A stretch of 64,000 nt of DNA, from assembly GCF_002930615.1 (NCBI RefSeq), contig NZ_PSNX01000010.1, positions 124,001-188,000 of the forward strand. The letters run 5' to 3'. The stretch is from Caldimonas caldifontis. Lineage in GTDB: Bacteria > Pseudomonadota > Gammaproteobacteria > Burkholderiales > Burkholderiaceae_C. Each line of letters starts with the position of its first letter. Position 1 is the stretch's first letter. The notes below the pieces were generated by a model. It made no database searches. It was not told the origin of the DNA and worked only from the letters and a program-made list of their open reading frames with translations. Below are positions 44,534 to 52,320 of this stretch, piece after piece. A program made the translations under genes and the position numbers.

Positions 44534-45241
44534 CTAGTGTTCGGCAATGGCCATCAGCTTGTCGCGCGAGAGCACGATCAGCCGCGTAGGCTCGATGCGC
44601 ACAGCCCCTTCGCGCTCCAGGGCCTTGAGTTCCTGGTTGACCCGCTGGCGCGAGGCGCCCAGCAGCTGGGCCAGGTCTTCCTGTGCCAGCTGCAGGCCGA
44701 TGCGGATTTCCTGTTCGCCCTGCGGCACGCCGTAGGTGCGTGCCAGCAGCAGCAGCTGCTTGGCCAGGCGTGCGGCCAGGGGCAGGGTGTTGAGGTCTTC
44801 CACCACATTGAACATCAGGCGCAGCCTGCGGCAGTTCAGGCGCAGCAGGGCCTCGTAGAGCTCGGTATGCTGCGCGAGCAGCTCCTTGAAGTCGGGCTTG
44901 CGCACGACCAGCAACGTGGTGTCGCCATGCGCATGCGCATCGTGCGTGCGTGGCAGGCCATCGAAGAGAGCGATGTCGCCGAACCACACGCCCGGCTCCA
45001 CGTAGGTGAGCGTGACTTGCTTGCCCGACAGCGACACCGAACTCACGCGCACGGCTCCCTTGGCCACACCGATCCATTCGCTGGCAGGCTCGCCGCGTGA
45101 GGACATCAGCGCGCCGTCGCTGAGACGACGCACCGAGGCGCGTGACAGGATGGCTTGGCGCAGCGCAGGAGAAAGCTTGGAAAACCAAGGGCCGGACTCG
45201 ATGGTGTTGCGTTCGGCGATTGTAAGAATGGGGGTCTGCAT
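44534..45241 (-). CDS. Crp/Fnr-family regulator without iron-sulfur cysteines
   Basis: A 235-residue cAMP-receptor-like regulator. The N-terminal beta-roll includes GALMSSRGEPASEWIGVAKG and PGVWFGDIALFDG; the Fnr cysteine cluster is absent (one Cys, in LNCRRL). The C-terminal winged helix is QEDLAQLLGASRQRVNQEL. The effector is unknown, possibly an acyl-CoA or nucleotide. It lies 55 bases upstream of the kinase gene on the same strand and is divergent from the aldolase, so it plausibly controls both arms. A palindrome directly ahead of its start (45243-45264) is a candidate operator. No Shine-Dalgarno is visible at this ATG. Confidence 0.88.
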   Translation of the reverse strand: MQTPILTIAERNTIESGPWFSKLSPALRQAILSRASVRRLSDGALMSSRGEPASEWIGVAKGAVRVSSVSLSGKQVTLTYVEPGVWFGDIALFDGLPRTHDAHAHGDTTLLVVRKPDFKELLAQHTELYEALLRLNCRRLRLMFNVVEDLNTLPLAARLAKQLLLLARTYGVPQGEQEIRIGLQLAQEDLAQLLGASRQRVNQELKALEREGAVRIEPTRLIVLSRDKLMAIAEH

Positions 45242-45242
45242 G

Positions 45243-45264
45243 TTTTGTCGCTGACGTGACAGAA
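45243..45264. promoter_or_regulatory. Inverted repeat, candidate operator of the Crp-type regulator
   Basis: TTTTGTC-N8-GACAGAA: the arms are complementary at 6 of 7 positions with TGTC/GACA cores, a geometry (22 bp, N8) compatible with a Crp-family dimer. It sits 1 base upstream of the regulator start and 55 bases from the aldolase start, in the only divergent gap of the island (77 bases). Confidence 0.45.
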
Positions 45265-45318
45265 CGGCTGTCGGGGCTCCACGTATTGTCCACCCACATG
45301 TCAACCAGGAGACAGATG

Positions 45319-46101
45319 ATGCAGCAATCTCTCTCGATCGACGAGATCCCTTCACTGAAAGGACGTGTGAGCGAAGACGAATGGCGCACCCGTGTCGATC
45401 TGGCCGCCGCCTACCGGCTGGTGGCGCTGTTCGGCTGGGACGATCTCGTCTTCACGCACATCACCGCACGTGTGCCGGGCACCGAAGACCAGTTCCTGAT
45501 CAACCCTTATGGCCTGATGTTCGAGGAGATCACGGCCTCGAGTCTGGTGCGCATCGATCTGGCGGGCAAGAAGCTGGACGACACGCCTTTCGAGATCAAC
45601 CCGGCGGGTTTCACCATCCACAGTGCCATCCACGCGGTTCGCCACGACGCGCATTGCGTGCTGCACACCCACACGCTCAATGGCATTGCCGTCTCGGCAC
45701 AGAAGCATGGCGTGCTGCCGCTGTCCCAGCAGTCGATCTTCGTGCTGGGCAGTCTGGGCTATCACGACTATGAAGGGGTGGCGCTGCGCGACGACGAGAA
45801 GCCGCGCCTCGTGCGCGACCTGGGCGACAAGACTTACCTGATGCTGCGCAACCATGGTCTGTTGACCGTGGGGCCGACGGTGGCCGACGCCTTCCTGGCC
45901 ATGTACCTCTTCGAGACCGTGTGCAACATCCAGGTCCGCGCGCTCGCCGGCGGGTCGGAACTCATCACGGTGGACCCTGCCATCATCGAAACCTCGGGCC
46001 ACCAGGCCCGGCAGGTGACGCGAGGGCAGGGCGCCGGGGCGCTGACCTGGCCCGGCTTGTTGCGACGCCTGGACCGGCGCAGCCCTGGCTACGCTCGCTG
46101 A
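45319..46101 (+). CDS. Class II aldolase/adducin-fold protein
   Basis: A 260-residue member of the fuculose-aldolase (AraD/FucA/adducin) family. Metal-binding histidines are His116 and His118 (LHTHTLNG), with a third in LRNHGLLTVGP; an acidic residue in GLMFEEITAS is the usual catalytic Glu. It may cleave or decarboxylate a hydroxy- or keto-acid. Shine-Dalgarno AGGAG is 7 bases before this ATG; an in-frame ATG three bases earlier and one at 45298 are alternatives. The stop (TGA) abuts the stop of the convergent phosphatase in TGATCA. Confidence 0.88.
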   Translation: MQQSLSIDEIPSLKGRVSEDEWRTRVDLAAAYRLVALFGWDDLVFTHITARVPGTEDQFLINPYGLMFEEITASSLVRIDLAGKKLDDTPFEINPAGFTIHSAIHAVRHDAHCVLHTHTLNGIAVSAQKHGVLPLSQQSIFVLGSLGYHDYEGVALRDDEKPRLVRDLGDKTYLMLRNHGLLTVGPTVADAFLAMYLFETVCNIQVRALAGGSELITVDPAIIETSGHQARQVTRGQGAGALTWPGLLRRLDRRSPGYAR

Positions 46102-46809
46102 TCACGCACCGGGACCGAGCCGCAGGTACTGCGAGAGGAGCTTTTCCATCGTCGTGTGACGCTCGTGCTCGTGCAGCCACTGGGTGGGCGCCAGGTTCAC
46201 GGCGCGCACGACGAGGTCGTCCGTGCCCACGTCGATGATGTTGATGCAAGCAGGTGCCTGTTCGAAGCGGCCCAGGTAGCAGCGCTGCCCGGCCAGGGCG
46301 TAGGACAGCAGGCCGCGATTGACGGCACCGTGCAGCACCAGCAGAGCCTGGTCCCACGCAGGGTCGGCCAGCACTGACTGGAAAGCCGGCAGGATGCGGT
46401 CGAGCATCTCGCCGATCGACTCACCCCCCAGGAAGCGCGCGGACTCGTCCACCACACCCTGGAAGGCGCCGAGGAAGGCCTCACGGAGGTGGTCGCGCGG
46501 CAGGTCGGCCAGACGTCCGGGGCGGATCTCCTGCAGCGCCTCGTTCACTTCCAGCGGCTGACGCTGGCCCGCGGTGGCCAGCACACGCTCGGCGGTCTCC
46601 ACCGTGCGTGGCAGGCCGCTCACCCACACCCGGTCAAAGCGCACACCCGCCTGACGGAATACGGCGCCGGCCGCATCCGCCTGCGCCCGCCCGGTGGCAT
46701 TGAGCGGCACCGTGTCCGGGTGAACCGGGGTGCCGTCCGGCAGGAAGTAGTCCACGGAGCCATGACGCATCAGGTACAGGCGCCGACGGCGGGGCAAGGT
46801 GAGTGTCAT
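46102..46809 (-). CDS. Histidine phosphatase (phosphoglycerate mutase superfamily)
   Basis: A 235-residue phosphohydrolase. The catalytic phospho-histidine is His16 in LMRHGSVDYF; the second arginine in SGLPRTVETAE and the second histidine in LLVLHGAVNRG are present. Small-molecule phosphatase rather than mutase by sequence style. Begins 24 bases after the enoyl-CoA hydratase stop on the same strand, so the two are co-transcribed. In the context of a neighbouring acyl-CoA kinase it could hydrolyse a phosphorylated intermediate or salvage a dead-end product, a hypothesis only. Confidence 0.88.
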   Translation of the reverse strand: MTLTLPRRRRLYLMRHGSVDYFLPDGTPVHPDTVPLNATGRAQADAAGAVFRQAGVRFDRVWVSGLPRTVETAERVLATAGQRQPLEVNEALQEIRPGRLADLPRDHLREAFLGAFQGVVDESARFLGGESIGEMLDRILPAFQSVLADPAWDQALLVLHGAVNRGLLSYALAGQRCYLGRFEQAPACINIIDVGTDDLVVRAVNLAPTQWLHEHERHTTMEKLLSQYLRLGPGA

Positions 46810-46833
46810 GGCCGGCCCCCTGGCGAGGCCGCT

Positions 46834-47613
46834 TCAGCGAAAGCGGGCGGGGCGCTTCTCGAGGAAGGCAGCGATGCCTTCTCGGGCATTGGGGTGGTGC
46901 AGGTTGTCGACAAAGCTGTCTCGTTCGGCGTCGAGTTGCTGGGGCAGGGTGCGTGCCGGCCAGTGATTCAGCAACTCCTTCGAGCTGGCCAGGGCGTTGG
47001 GCGCCAGTTCGGACAGGCGCGCAGCCATGGCCAGAGCTTCGGCCAGGGCGCGACCCTTGTCTGTCACTCTGTTGACAAGGCCGAACTGGTGCAACCGCTC
47101 GGCCGAGATCGGTTCGCTCAGCCAGAGCAGTTCGGTGGCCAGTGGGCGCGGCAGCATCTGCATGAGTTGCCAGCTTGCGCCTCCGTCGGGGCTGAGGGCG
47201 ATGCGGCTGTAGGCCAGCGTGAAGCGTGCGTCGCGGCCGGCGACCAGCAGGTCGCAGGCCAGGGCCAGCGAACACCCGCCCCCGGCCGCCACGGTCTCGA
47301 CGGCGGCGATCACGGGCTTGGGGAAAGTGCGGATCGCCTCGATCCAGCGGTGAAAGCGCTCCAGCCGCGACGTCTGCACCTCGGGCCCGAGCTGGGCGTT
47401 GCGCTGCAACTGCTGCAGGTTGCCGCCCGCGCAGAAGGCGTCCCCTGCACCGGTGATCACGACGGCGCGGATCTCGTCGGACGACTCGGCCACGTTCAGT
47501 GCTTCCACGCCCGCGGCCATGATCTCCTCGGACAAGGCATTGCGCGTCTCGGGTGCGCTCAAGGTGAGCACCAGGGTGCGGTCGATGCGTTCGGTCAGGA
47601 GTTCACTGGACAT
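46834..47613 (-). CDS. Enoyl-CoA hydratase/isomerase family protein
   Basis: Crotonase-fold enzyme, 259 residues. Oxyanion-hole segments: GDAFCAGGNLQQL (first) and VETVAAGGGCSLALACDLLV (second). The third catalytic position reads IALSPDGGASWQL, with Asp where crotonase has Glu164, as in PaaG-like and oxepin-CoA-hydrolase-like members, so isomerase activity is as likely as hydration. First gene of a two-gene unit with the histidine phosphatase. Confidence 0.9.
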   Translation of the reverse strand: MSSELLTERIDRTLVLTLSAPETRNALSEEIMAAGVEALNVAESSDEIRAVVITGAGDAFCAGGNLQQLQRNAQLGPEVQTSRLERFHRWIEAIRTFPKPVIAAVETVAAGGGCSLALACDLLVAGRDARFTLAYSRIALSPDGGASWQLMQMLPRPLATELLWLSEPISAERLHQFGLVNRVTDKGRALAEALAMAARLSELAPNALASSKELLNHWPARTLPQQLDAERDSFVDNLHHPNAREGIAAFLEKRPARFR

Positions 47614-47737
47614 GGCTGCTCATCGGGCCTGAGGACTGAAGCGATTGTGCATGACCCCGCCACACATCAGCGGAACCACGCACGGGAACATGAGGGCCTT
47701 CATGCTAGAGTCATTTCACCTGCGTGACACGCACCGC

Positions 47738-49741
47738 ATGAAGAGCCTCCGCCCCTCCCGCCGAAAAAGTCTTTTGACGCCCTGGTTGTCCCTGGCCCTG
47801 TGTGGAGTCAGCGGGGGGGCATGGGGCCTCGGCTTCGGAGGAGCCAGCAGCCAGGCCACCCTGGGTCAGCCCCTGGACTTTGCTGTCCAGGTTCGGGTGG
47901 AGCCTGGTGAGCGGGGGGAGGCCGAGTGTGTCAGCGCCGAGGTGAGCTTCGGTGATGCGCGGCTGGGCCGAAGTCAGGTTCGTGCGCAATGGGATCCTCC
48001 GTCGCCGGGGCTGGAGCAGACCCTGAGGGTGCGTACCGCGGGTCCGGTGAGCGAACCCATCATCACCATCGATGTGACAGTGGGCTGCAAGTCCCGCCTG
48101 CAGCGGCAGTTCATTGCGCTGGCTGACCCTCCAAGCCTGGTGATGCCAGCTCCGCCGCCAGCTGCACAGGCGCCGGCGCCTGCCGTGGCCGCCTCACCGG
48201 CCGCGCGTCCAGCAGACCAAAGCAGCGCTCCTCCCTCCCGAACGGACAGGGGCAAGGCGGTGCGCTCCCCGACCCCCAGCGCGACCGACGCGGCGGCGCC
48301 AGCGCGTCGGCGGACGTCGCCCAGGACTGCCGACGCCCCTTCACGCCCGGCCGCCGAGCAACCGCGCCTGCGGCTCGATCCGCTCGACGCAGAACTCTTC
48401 AGCGCACCGTCGCTGCGCATCGCCGGCAGCCTGGGCAGCACAGAGCCGGCTTCCCCCGAACAGCAGCAGGCCGCCGCTGCCCTGTGGAAAGCCCTGAACA
48501 CCACGCCGGAGCAGGCCGCACGCGACAGCGAACGGATGCGCCAGCTGGAAGAAAGCCTGGCCGCGCTGCGTCAGGAGTCGGCAGCCACGCGCCAGGCCCT
48601 GGAAGCATTGCAGGCCAACCTGCGCGAGGCACAACAGCAGCGCTACGCCAATCCGCTGGTGTATGTGCTGCTGGCGCTGTGCCTGGTGCTGGCGACCGCC
48701 CTGGTGTGGGTTGCGCGGCAGCGAGCCAGCGCATCGGGAACGTGGTGGCGCGCGTCGGCCGTGGGCAGCCTCCCGGTGGATCTGGCCTCGGCGCCCGCGC
48801 CCCATGAGCCGTCCAGGAAGGTCGACACAGCGCCCCCGCAGGTGGCGGAACCCCCACCGGCGGCCGTCCCTGAAGCGGCACCGGCAGCCCCAGTGGGGGC
48901 GCCGTCTGTCAAGCCGCCGTCGTCCCCGGTGGCCCCTGCGCAAAAGGCATCGGCGGCTTCGGGGCCAGCGGTCGGCACCCTGGCCGAGGCCGCAGATGCG
49001 CCTGAGAAGGTTGCAGTCGAGGAATTGATCGACCTGGAGCAGCAGGCCGAGTTCTTCATGGCCTTGGGTCAGGATGAATCGGCCATCGAGCTGCTGCAGG
49101 GGCACGTCAGGGAACATCGCGACCCGAGCCCTCTGCCCTTCCTGAAGCTGCTCGACATCCACAAACGCCGCGGGGATCGCGAGGCATACGACGATGTGCG
49201 CCGGCAGTTCAATCAGCGCTTCAATGCCTATGCGCCGTCATGGGAGGAGGATTTGTCCGAGGGACGGTCTCTGGAAGACTACCCCACGGTGATCTCCCGG
49301 CTGCAGCGCCTATGGGATTCTCCGGTGCGTTCCCTGGAAGTCCTGCAGGGTTCACTGCTGAGGGGCGATGGCGACGCCAAGGCCTTCGATCTGCCGGCCT
49401 ATCGGGAATTGCTGGTGCTCTACGGCATTGCGCGTGACCGGGTTCAGCTCGACTCGACCGGTGCGGAGGTCGATCTGCTGCTTCCGCTGGACGAGCCCGA
49501 AGACCCCTACGCGACCCGGCTGGAGCCCACGCTGGGAGTGCAGGGCGCTTCCTCCTTCGAGGCGCCCTCGGTGCCTGAAGAGGACAAAGTCGATGTGCAC
49601 CTCGACCTGGGCCCCGGTGGACCCGACCGTGACCTGTCGCCTGCCCCCAAGCCGTCCGATGCGGTGCCCAGCAACCTGATCGAGTTCACGCCGGACGAAC
49701 CTGTGCACGGTCTGGAGCCCGGCAAGGACCGGCAGGCCTGA
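47738..49741 (+). CDS. FimV-like inner-membrane protein
   Basis: A 667-residue FimV-family protein. Signal peptide (SLLTPWLSLALCGVSGGAWG) followed by the FimV N-terminal domain beginning GLGFGGASSQATLGQPLDF. Then a Pro/Ala/Ser-rich low-complexity stretch, a coiled coil (residues 260-300, ERMRQLEESLAALRQES), one transmembrane helix (about 306-328), a second Pro/Ala linker and a cytoplasmic TPR-like FimV motif (DLEQQAEFFMALGQDESAIELL, quoted in part). I see no LysM motif, which Pseudomonas FimV has. Start chosen at the signal peptide; earlier in-frame ATGs exist at 47690 and 47702. FimV organises polar pili and secretion machinery. Confidence 0.85.
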   Translation: MKSLRPSRRKSLLTPWLSLALCGVSGGAWGLGFGGASSQATLGQPLDFAVQVRVEPGERGEAECVSAEVSFGDARLGRSQVRAQWDPPSPGLEQTLRVRTAGPVSEPIITIDVTVGCKSRLQRQFIALADPPSLVMPAPPPAAQAPAPAVAASPAARPADQSSAPPSRTDRGKAVRSPTPSATDAAAPARRRTSPRTADAPSRPAAEQPRLRLDPLDAELFSAPSLRIAGSLGSTEPASPEQQQAAAALWKALNTTPEQAARDSERMRQLEESLAALRQESAATRQALEALQANLREAQQQRYANPLVYVLLALCLVLATALVWVARQRASASGTWWRASAVGSLPVDLASAPAPHEPSRKVDTAPPQVAEPPPAAVPEAAPAAPVGAPSVKPPSSPVAPAQKASAASGPAVGTLAEAADAPEKVAVEELIDLEQQAEFFMALGQDESAIELLQGHVREHRDPSPLPFLKLLDIHKRRGDREAYDDVRRQFNQRFNAYAPSWEEDLSEGRSLEDYPTVISRLQRLWDSPVRSLEVLQGSLLRGDGDAKAFDLPAYRELLVLYGIARDRVQLDSTGAEVDLLLPLDEPEDPYATRLEPTLGVQGASSFEAPSVPEEDKVDVHLDLGPGGPDRDLSPAPKPSDAVPSNLIEFTPDEPVHGLEPGKDRQA

Positions 49742-49747
49742 AGCCCC

Positions 49748-50914
49748 TCAGAGGCGAGACAGTCTTTCCAGCGCAAGACCGAGCGTCTCGTCGCGCTTGG
49801 CAAAGCAAAAGCGTGCAAGACGGCGGTCGGTGCCGTCGCTGTAGAAGACCGACAGCGGAATGGCGGCCACGCCCACGTCGGTGGTCAGCCAGCGACAGAA
49901 GTCCACCTCTCCCAGCGGGCTGATGGCGCTGTAGTCCACGCACTGGAAGTAGCTGCCCTGGCTGGGGAGCAGGCGAAAGCGCGTGCCCGACAGGCCGGCG
50001 CGGAAGAGGTCGCGCTTGCGCTGGTAGAACGCCGGCAGTTCCAGGTAGGGCGCCGGGTCAGCCATGTAGGCCGCCAGGGCGTGCTGCATGGGCGTGTTCA
50101 CGGTGAACACGTTGAACTGGTGCACCTTGCGGAACTCGGCCATCAGAGCGGCCGGTGCAGCCACATAGCCCACCTTCCAGCCGGTGACGTGATAGGTCTT
50201 GCCGAAGCTCGAGACGATGAAGCTGCGCTCGGCAAGGTCTGCGTGCCGCGCCACACTCTCGTGTTGCTGCCCATCGAAGATCATGTGTTCGTAGACCTCG
50301 TCGCTGATCACCACGATGTTGGTCGGCCGCAGCAGGTCAGCCAGCGCGCGCATGTCGTCGGCAGTCCAGACCGTGGCGCTGGGGTTGTGCGGGGTGTTCA
50401 GGATGAGGGCGCGCGTTCTCGGCGTGATCGCCTGCGCAATGCGTGCAAAGTCAGGGCGGAAGTCGCCTGCCTCGGCGCTTCGCCCCAGCGGCACGAACAC
50501 CGCCTTGCCGCCGGCCAGCTCGATGTTGGGTTCATAGCTGTCGTAGCACGGTTCGAGCACGATCACTTCGTCGCCAGGGTGCACCACGGCCAGGATGGCC
50601 GTGAGGATGGCCTGGGTGGCACCGGCGGTGACCGTGATCTCGCGACCCGGGTCGTAGCGACGGCCGTACAGTGCCTCGATCTTGGCGGCAATGGCCTCGC
50701 GCAGGGCAGGCACTCCGGCCATGGGCGGGTACTGGTTGTGGCCGGCACGCAGGGCTGCGTTCACCGCGTCGAGCAGGCGGGGGTCGCAGTCGAAGTCGGG
50801 GAACCCCTGACCCAGGTTGACGGCGTCATGGTCCTGCGCCAGGGCCGACATCACGGTGAAGATGGTGGTGCCCACCTTGGGCAGGCGGGTGGTGAGTTGG
50901 GGGACAGCGTTCAT
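49748..50914 (-). CDS. PLP aminotransferase (YbdL/methionine-type)
   Basis: Class I/II aminotransferase, 388 residues. PLP-binding segments: GATQAILTAILAVVHPGDEV, NTPHNPSAT and VISDEVYEH; the Schiff-base lysine lies in SSFGKTYHVTGWKVGY. The N-terminus TIFTVMSALAQDHDAVNLGQ and FPDFDCD match YbdL-type methionine/glutamine-oriented transaminases. Convergent with the FimV-like gene (6 bases). It is followed upstream by the CysB-type regulator (8 bases), an intriguing sulfur-metabolism neighbour. Confidence 0.9.
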   Translation of the reverse strand: MNAVPQLTTRLPKVGTTIFTVMSALAQDHDAVNLGQGFPDFDCDPRLLDAVNAALRAGHNQYPPMAGVPALREAIAAKIEALYGRRYDPGREITVTAGATQAILTAILAVVHPGDEVIVLEPCYDSYEPNIELAGGKAVFVPLGRSAEAGDFRPDFARIAQAITPRTRALILNTPHNPSATVWTADDMRALADLLRPTNIVVISDEVYEHMIFDGQQHESVARHADLAERSFIVSSFGKTYHVTGWKVGYVAAPAALMAEFRKVHQFNVFTVNTPMQHALAAYMADPAPYLELPAFYQRKRDLFRAGLSGTRFRLLPSQGSYFQCVDYSAISPLGEVDFCRWLTTDVGVAAIPLSVFYSDGTDRRLARFCFAKRDETLGLALERLSRL

Positions 50915-50922
50915 GGGCAGGC

Positions 50923-51879
50923 TCAGAGGTCGTAGGAGCTGGACTCGCCGCCCATGGCCCGCATGATGAGGTTGCGGTTCAGGCGTTCCGAGGTCAGCTC
51001 GGCAAAGGCATAGACGAAACTGCGCAGGTAGGCGCCCCGCTTGAAGGCGATGCGCGCCAGGTTCTGGCCGAACAGATGACCGGCGGGCCGCCACACCAGG
51101 TCGCCTGCGGGCGCAGCAAAGGTCGGGTCGTCTCGCACGGCCATCTCGGCCACGATGCCCACACCCAGGCCCAGGCGCACATAGGTCTTGATCACGTCGG
51201 AGTCGATGGCCTCCAGCACGATGTTGGGCTTGAGCTTGCGCAGTGCAAAGGCCTGGTCGATCTTGGTGCGACCGGTGAACGAGGGGTGGTAGGAGATGAG
51301 CGGCTCGCCAGCCAGGTCGTCCAGCGACAGCCGTTCGACGCTGGCCAGGCGATGCTGGGCCGGCAGCACCACCACGTGCGACCACTCGTAGCACGGCAGG
51401 GTCACCAGGTCCTCGAAGCCCGCCAGCGACTCGGTGGCCAGACCCACCTCGGCGGTTTCCTGCAGCAGCATCTGGGCCACCTGCTCCGGCGTGCCCTGGT
51501 GCAGACTGACACTCACCTTGGGAAATCGCTTGCGCAGCTGTGCGACCGGTGCCGGCAGCACGTAGCGTGCCTGCGTGTGGGTGGTGGCGATCGACAGGGT
51601 GCCGGTGTCCTGCTTCGAGAACTCTTCGCCGATGCGCTTGAGGTTGCCCACCTCACGCATGATGACCTCGATGGACTTGAGGACTTCCTGGCCGGGCTCC
51701 GTCACCCGTTTCAGACGTTTGCCATGCCGCGCGAAGATGTCGACGCCCAGCTCTTCCTCCAGCTCGAGAATGGCCTTGGACACACCCGGTTGCGAGGTGT
51801 AGAGCGCCTTTGCGGTTTCCGTGAGGTTCAGGTTGCGCCGCACGGCTTCCTGGACAAAGCGGAACTGGTGCAGGTTCAT
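50923..51879 (-). CDS. cysB: CysB-type LysR regulator of sulfur assimilation
   Basis: LysR-family activator, 318 residues. The start MNLHQFRFVQEAVRRNLNLT and HTH ETAKALYTSQPGVSKAILEL are those of CysB/Cbl; the effector domain includes TTHTQARYVLPAPV and SYHPSFTGRTKID, the sulfate/acetylserine-binding region. CysB senses O-acetylserine; Cbl the absence of sulfate. Sequence alone cannot separate these, but as a single copy with CbiX upstream CysB is likelier. The aminotransferase follows 8 bases downstream and is probably co-transcribed. Confidence 0.9.
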   Translation of the reverse strand: MNLHQFRFVQEAVRRNLNLTETAKALYTSQPGVSKAILELEEELGVDIFARHGKRLKRVTEPGQEVLKSIEVIMREVGNLKRIGEEFSKQDTGTLSIATTHTQARYVLPAPVAQLRKRFPKVSVSLHQGTPEQVAQMLLQETAEVGLATESLAGFEDLVTLPCYEWSHVVVLPAQHRLASVERLSLDDLAGEPLISYHPSFTGRTKIDQAFALRKLKPNIVLEAIDSDVIKTYVRLGLGVGIVAEMAVRDDPTFAAPAGDLVWRPAGHLFGQNLARIAFKRGAYLRSFVYAFAELTSERLNRNLIMRAMGGESSSYDL

Positions 51880-51934
51880 ATTTCAAGACCATCTGAAGAT
51901 GTCTTGAATTATGTCACTGAAGAATGAAACCGGC

Positions 51935-52315
51935 TTAGCCGGTGCGCCCCATGCGCGCCACCACCGCCGCCATGGCCGCGATCACTTCCGGATCCTCGCC
52001 GATGGCTGGCTGCAGGGTCCAGCGCACATCCGGGTGCTGCTTCTCCAGCGCTTGCATGAGGTGCGGCAGGTCCTTGCGGACGTGGCCGCCGGCGCCCAGG
52101 AACAGGGGCACGACCTGGACCTCGGCACATCCTTGGGCGGCCAACTGCTGCGCAGCCTCGGGAAGAGACGGGGGCATGAACTCGAGGAAGGCCAGCGCCA
52201 CCCGGGTGTCCGGGCGCAACTGCTCCACATGGGTGCGAACCGCCTGGAAAGGCTGAGCCCAGGCCGGGTCGCGAGCGCCATGGGCGAAGAGGATGATGCC
52301 GTGGGGACGCAACAT
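51935..52315 (-). CDS. cbiX: CbiX-type sirohydrochlorin chelatase-like protein
   Basis: A 126-residue single-domain CbiX(S)-type chelatase. The motif GIILFAHGARDPAWAQPF contains the metal-binding histidine, and VVPLFLGAGGHVRKDLP the second. Short CbiX proteins of this size are assigned to inserting iron or cobalt into sirohydrochlorin. Adjacent to cysB, it is likely the ferrochelatase step for siroheme of sulfite reductase. Start at MLRPHGII; lies 5 bases from the lptG stop. Confidence 0.88.
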   Translation of the reverse strand: MLRPHGIILFAHGARDPAWAQPFQAVRTHVEQLRPDTRVALAFLEFMPPSLPEAAQQLAAQGCAEVQVVPLFLGAGGHVRKDLPHLMQALEKQHPDVRWTLQPAIGEDPEVIAAMAAVVARMGRTG

Positions 52316-52320
52316 GAGCC

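Noticed and set aside
48150-48350. Pro/Ala/Ser-rich low-complexity sequence suggesting a repeat element
   Set aside because: No exact tandem units; it is the linker of the FimV-like protein.
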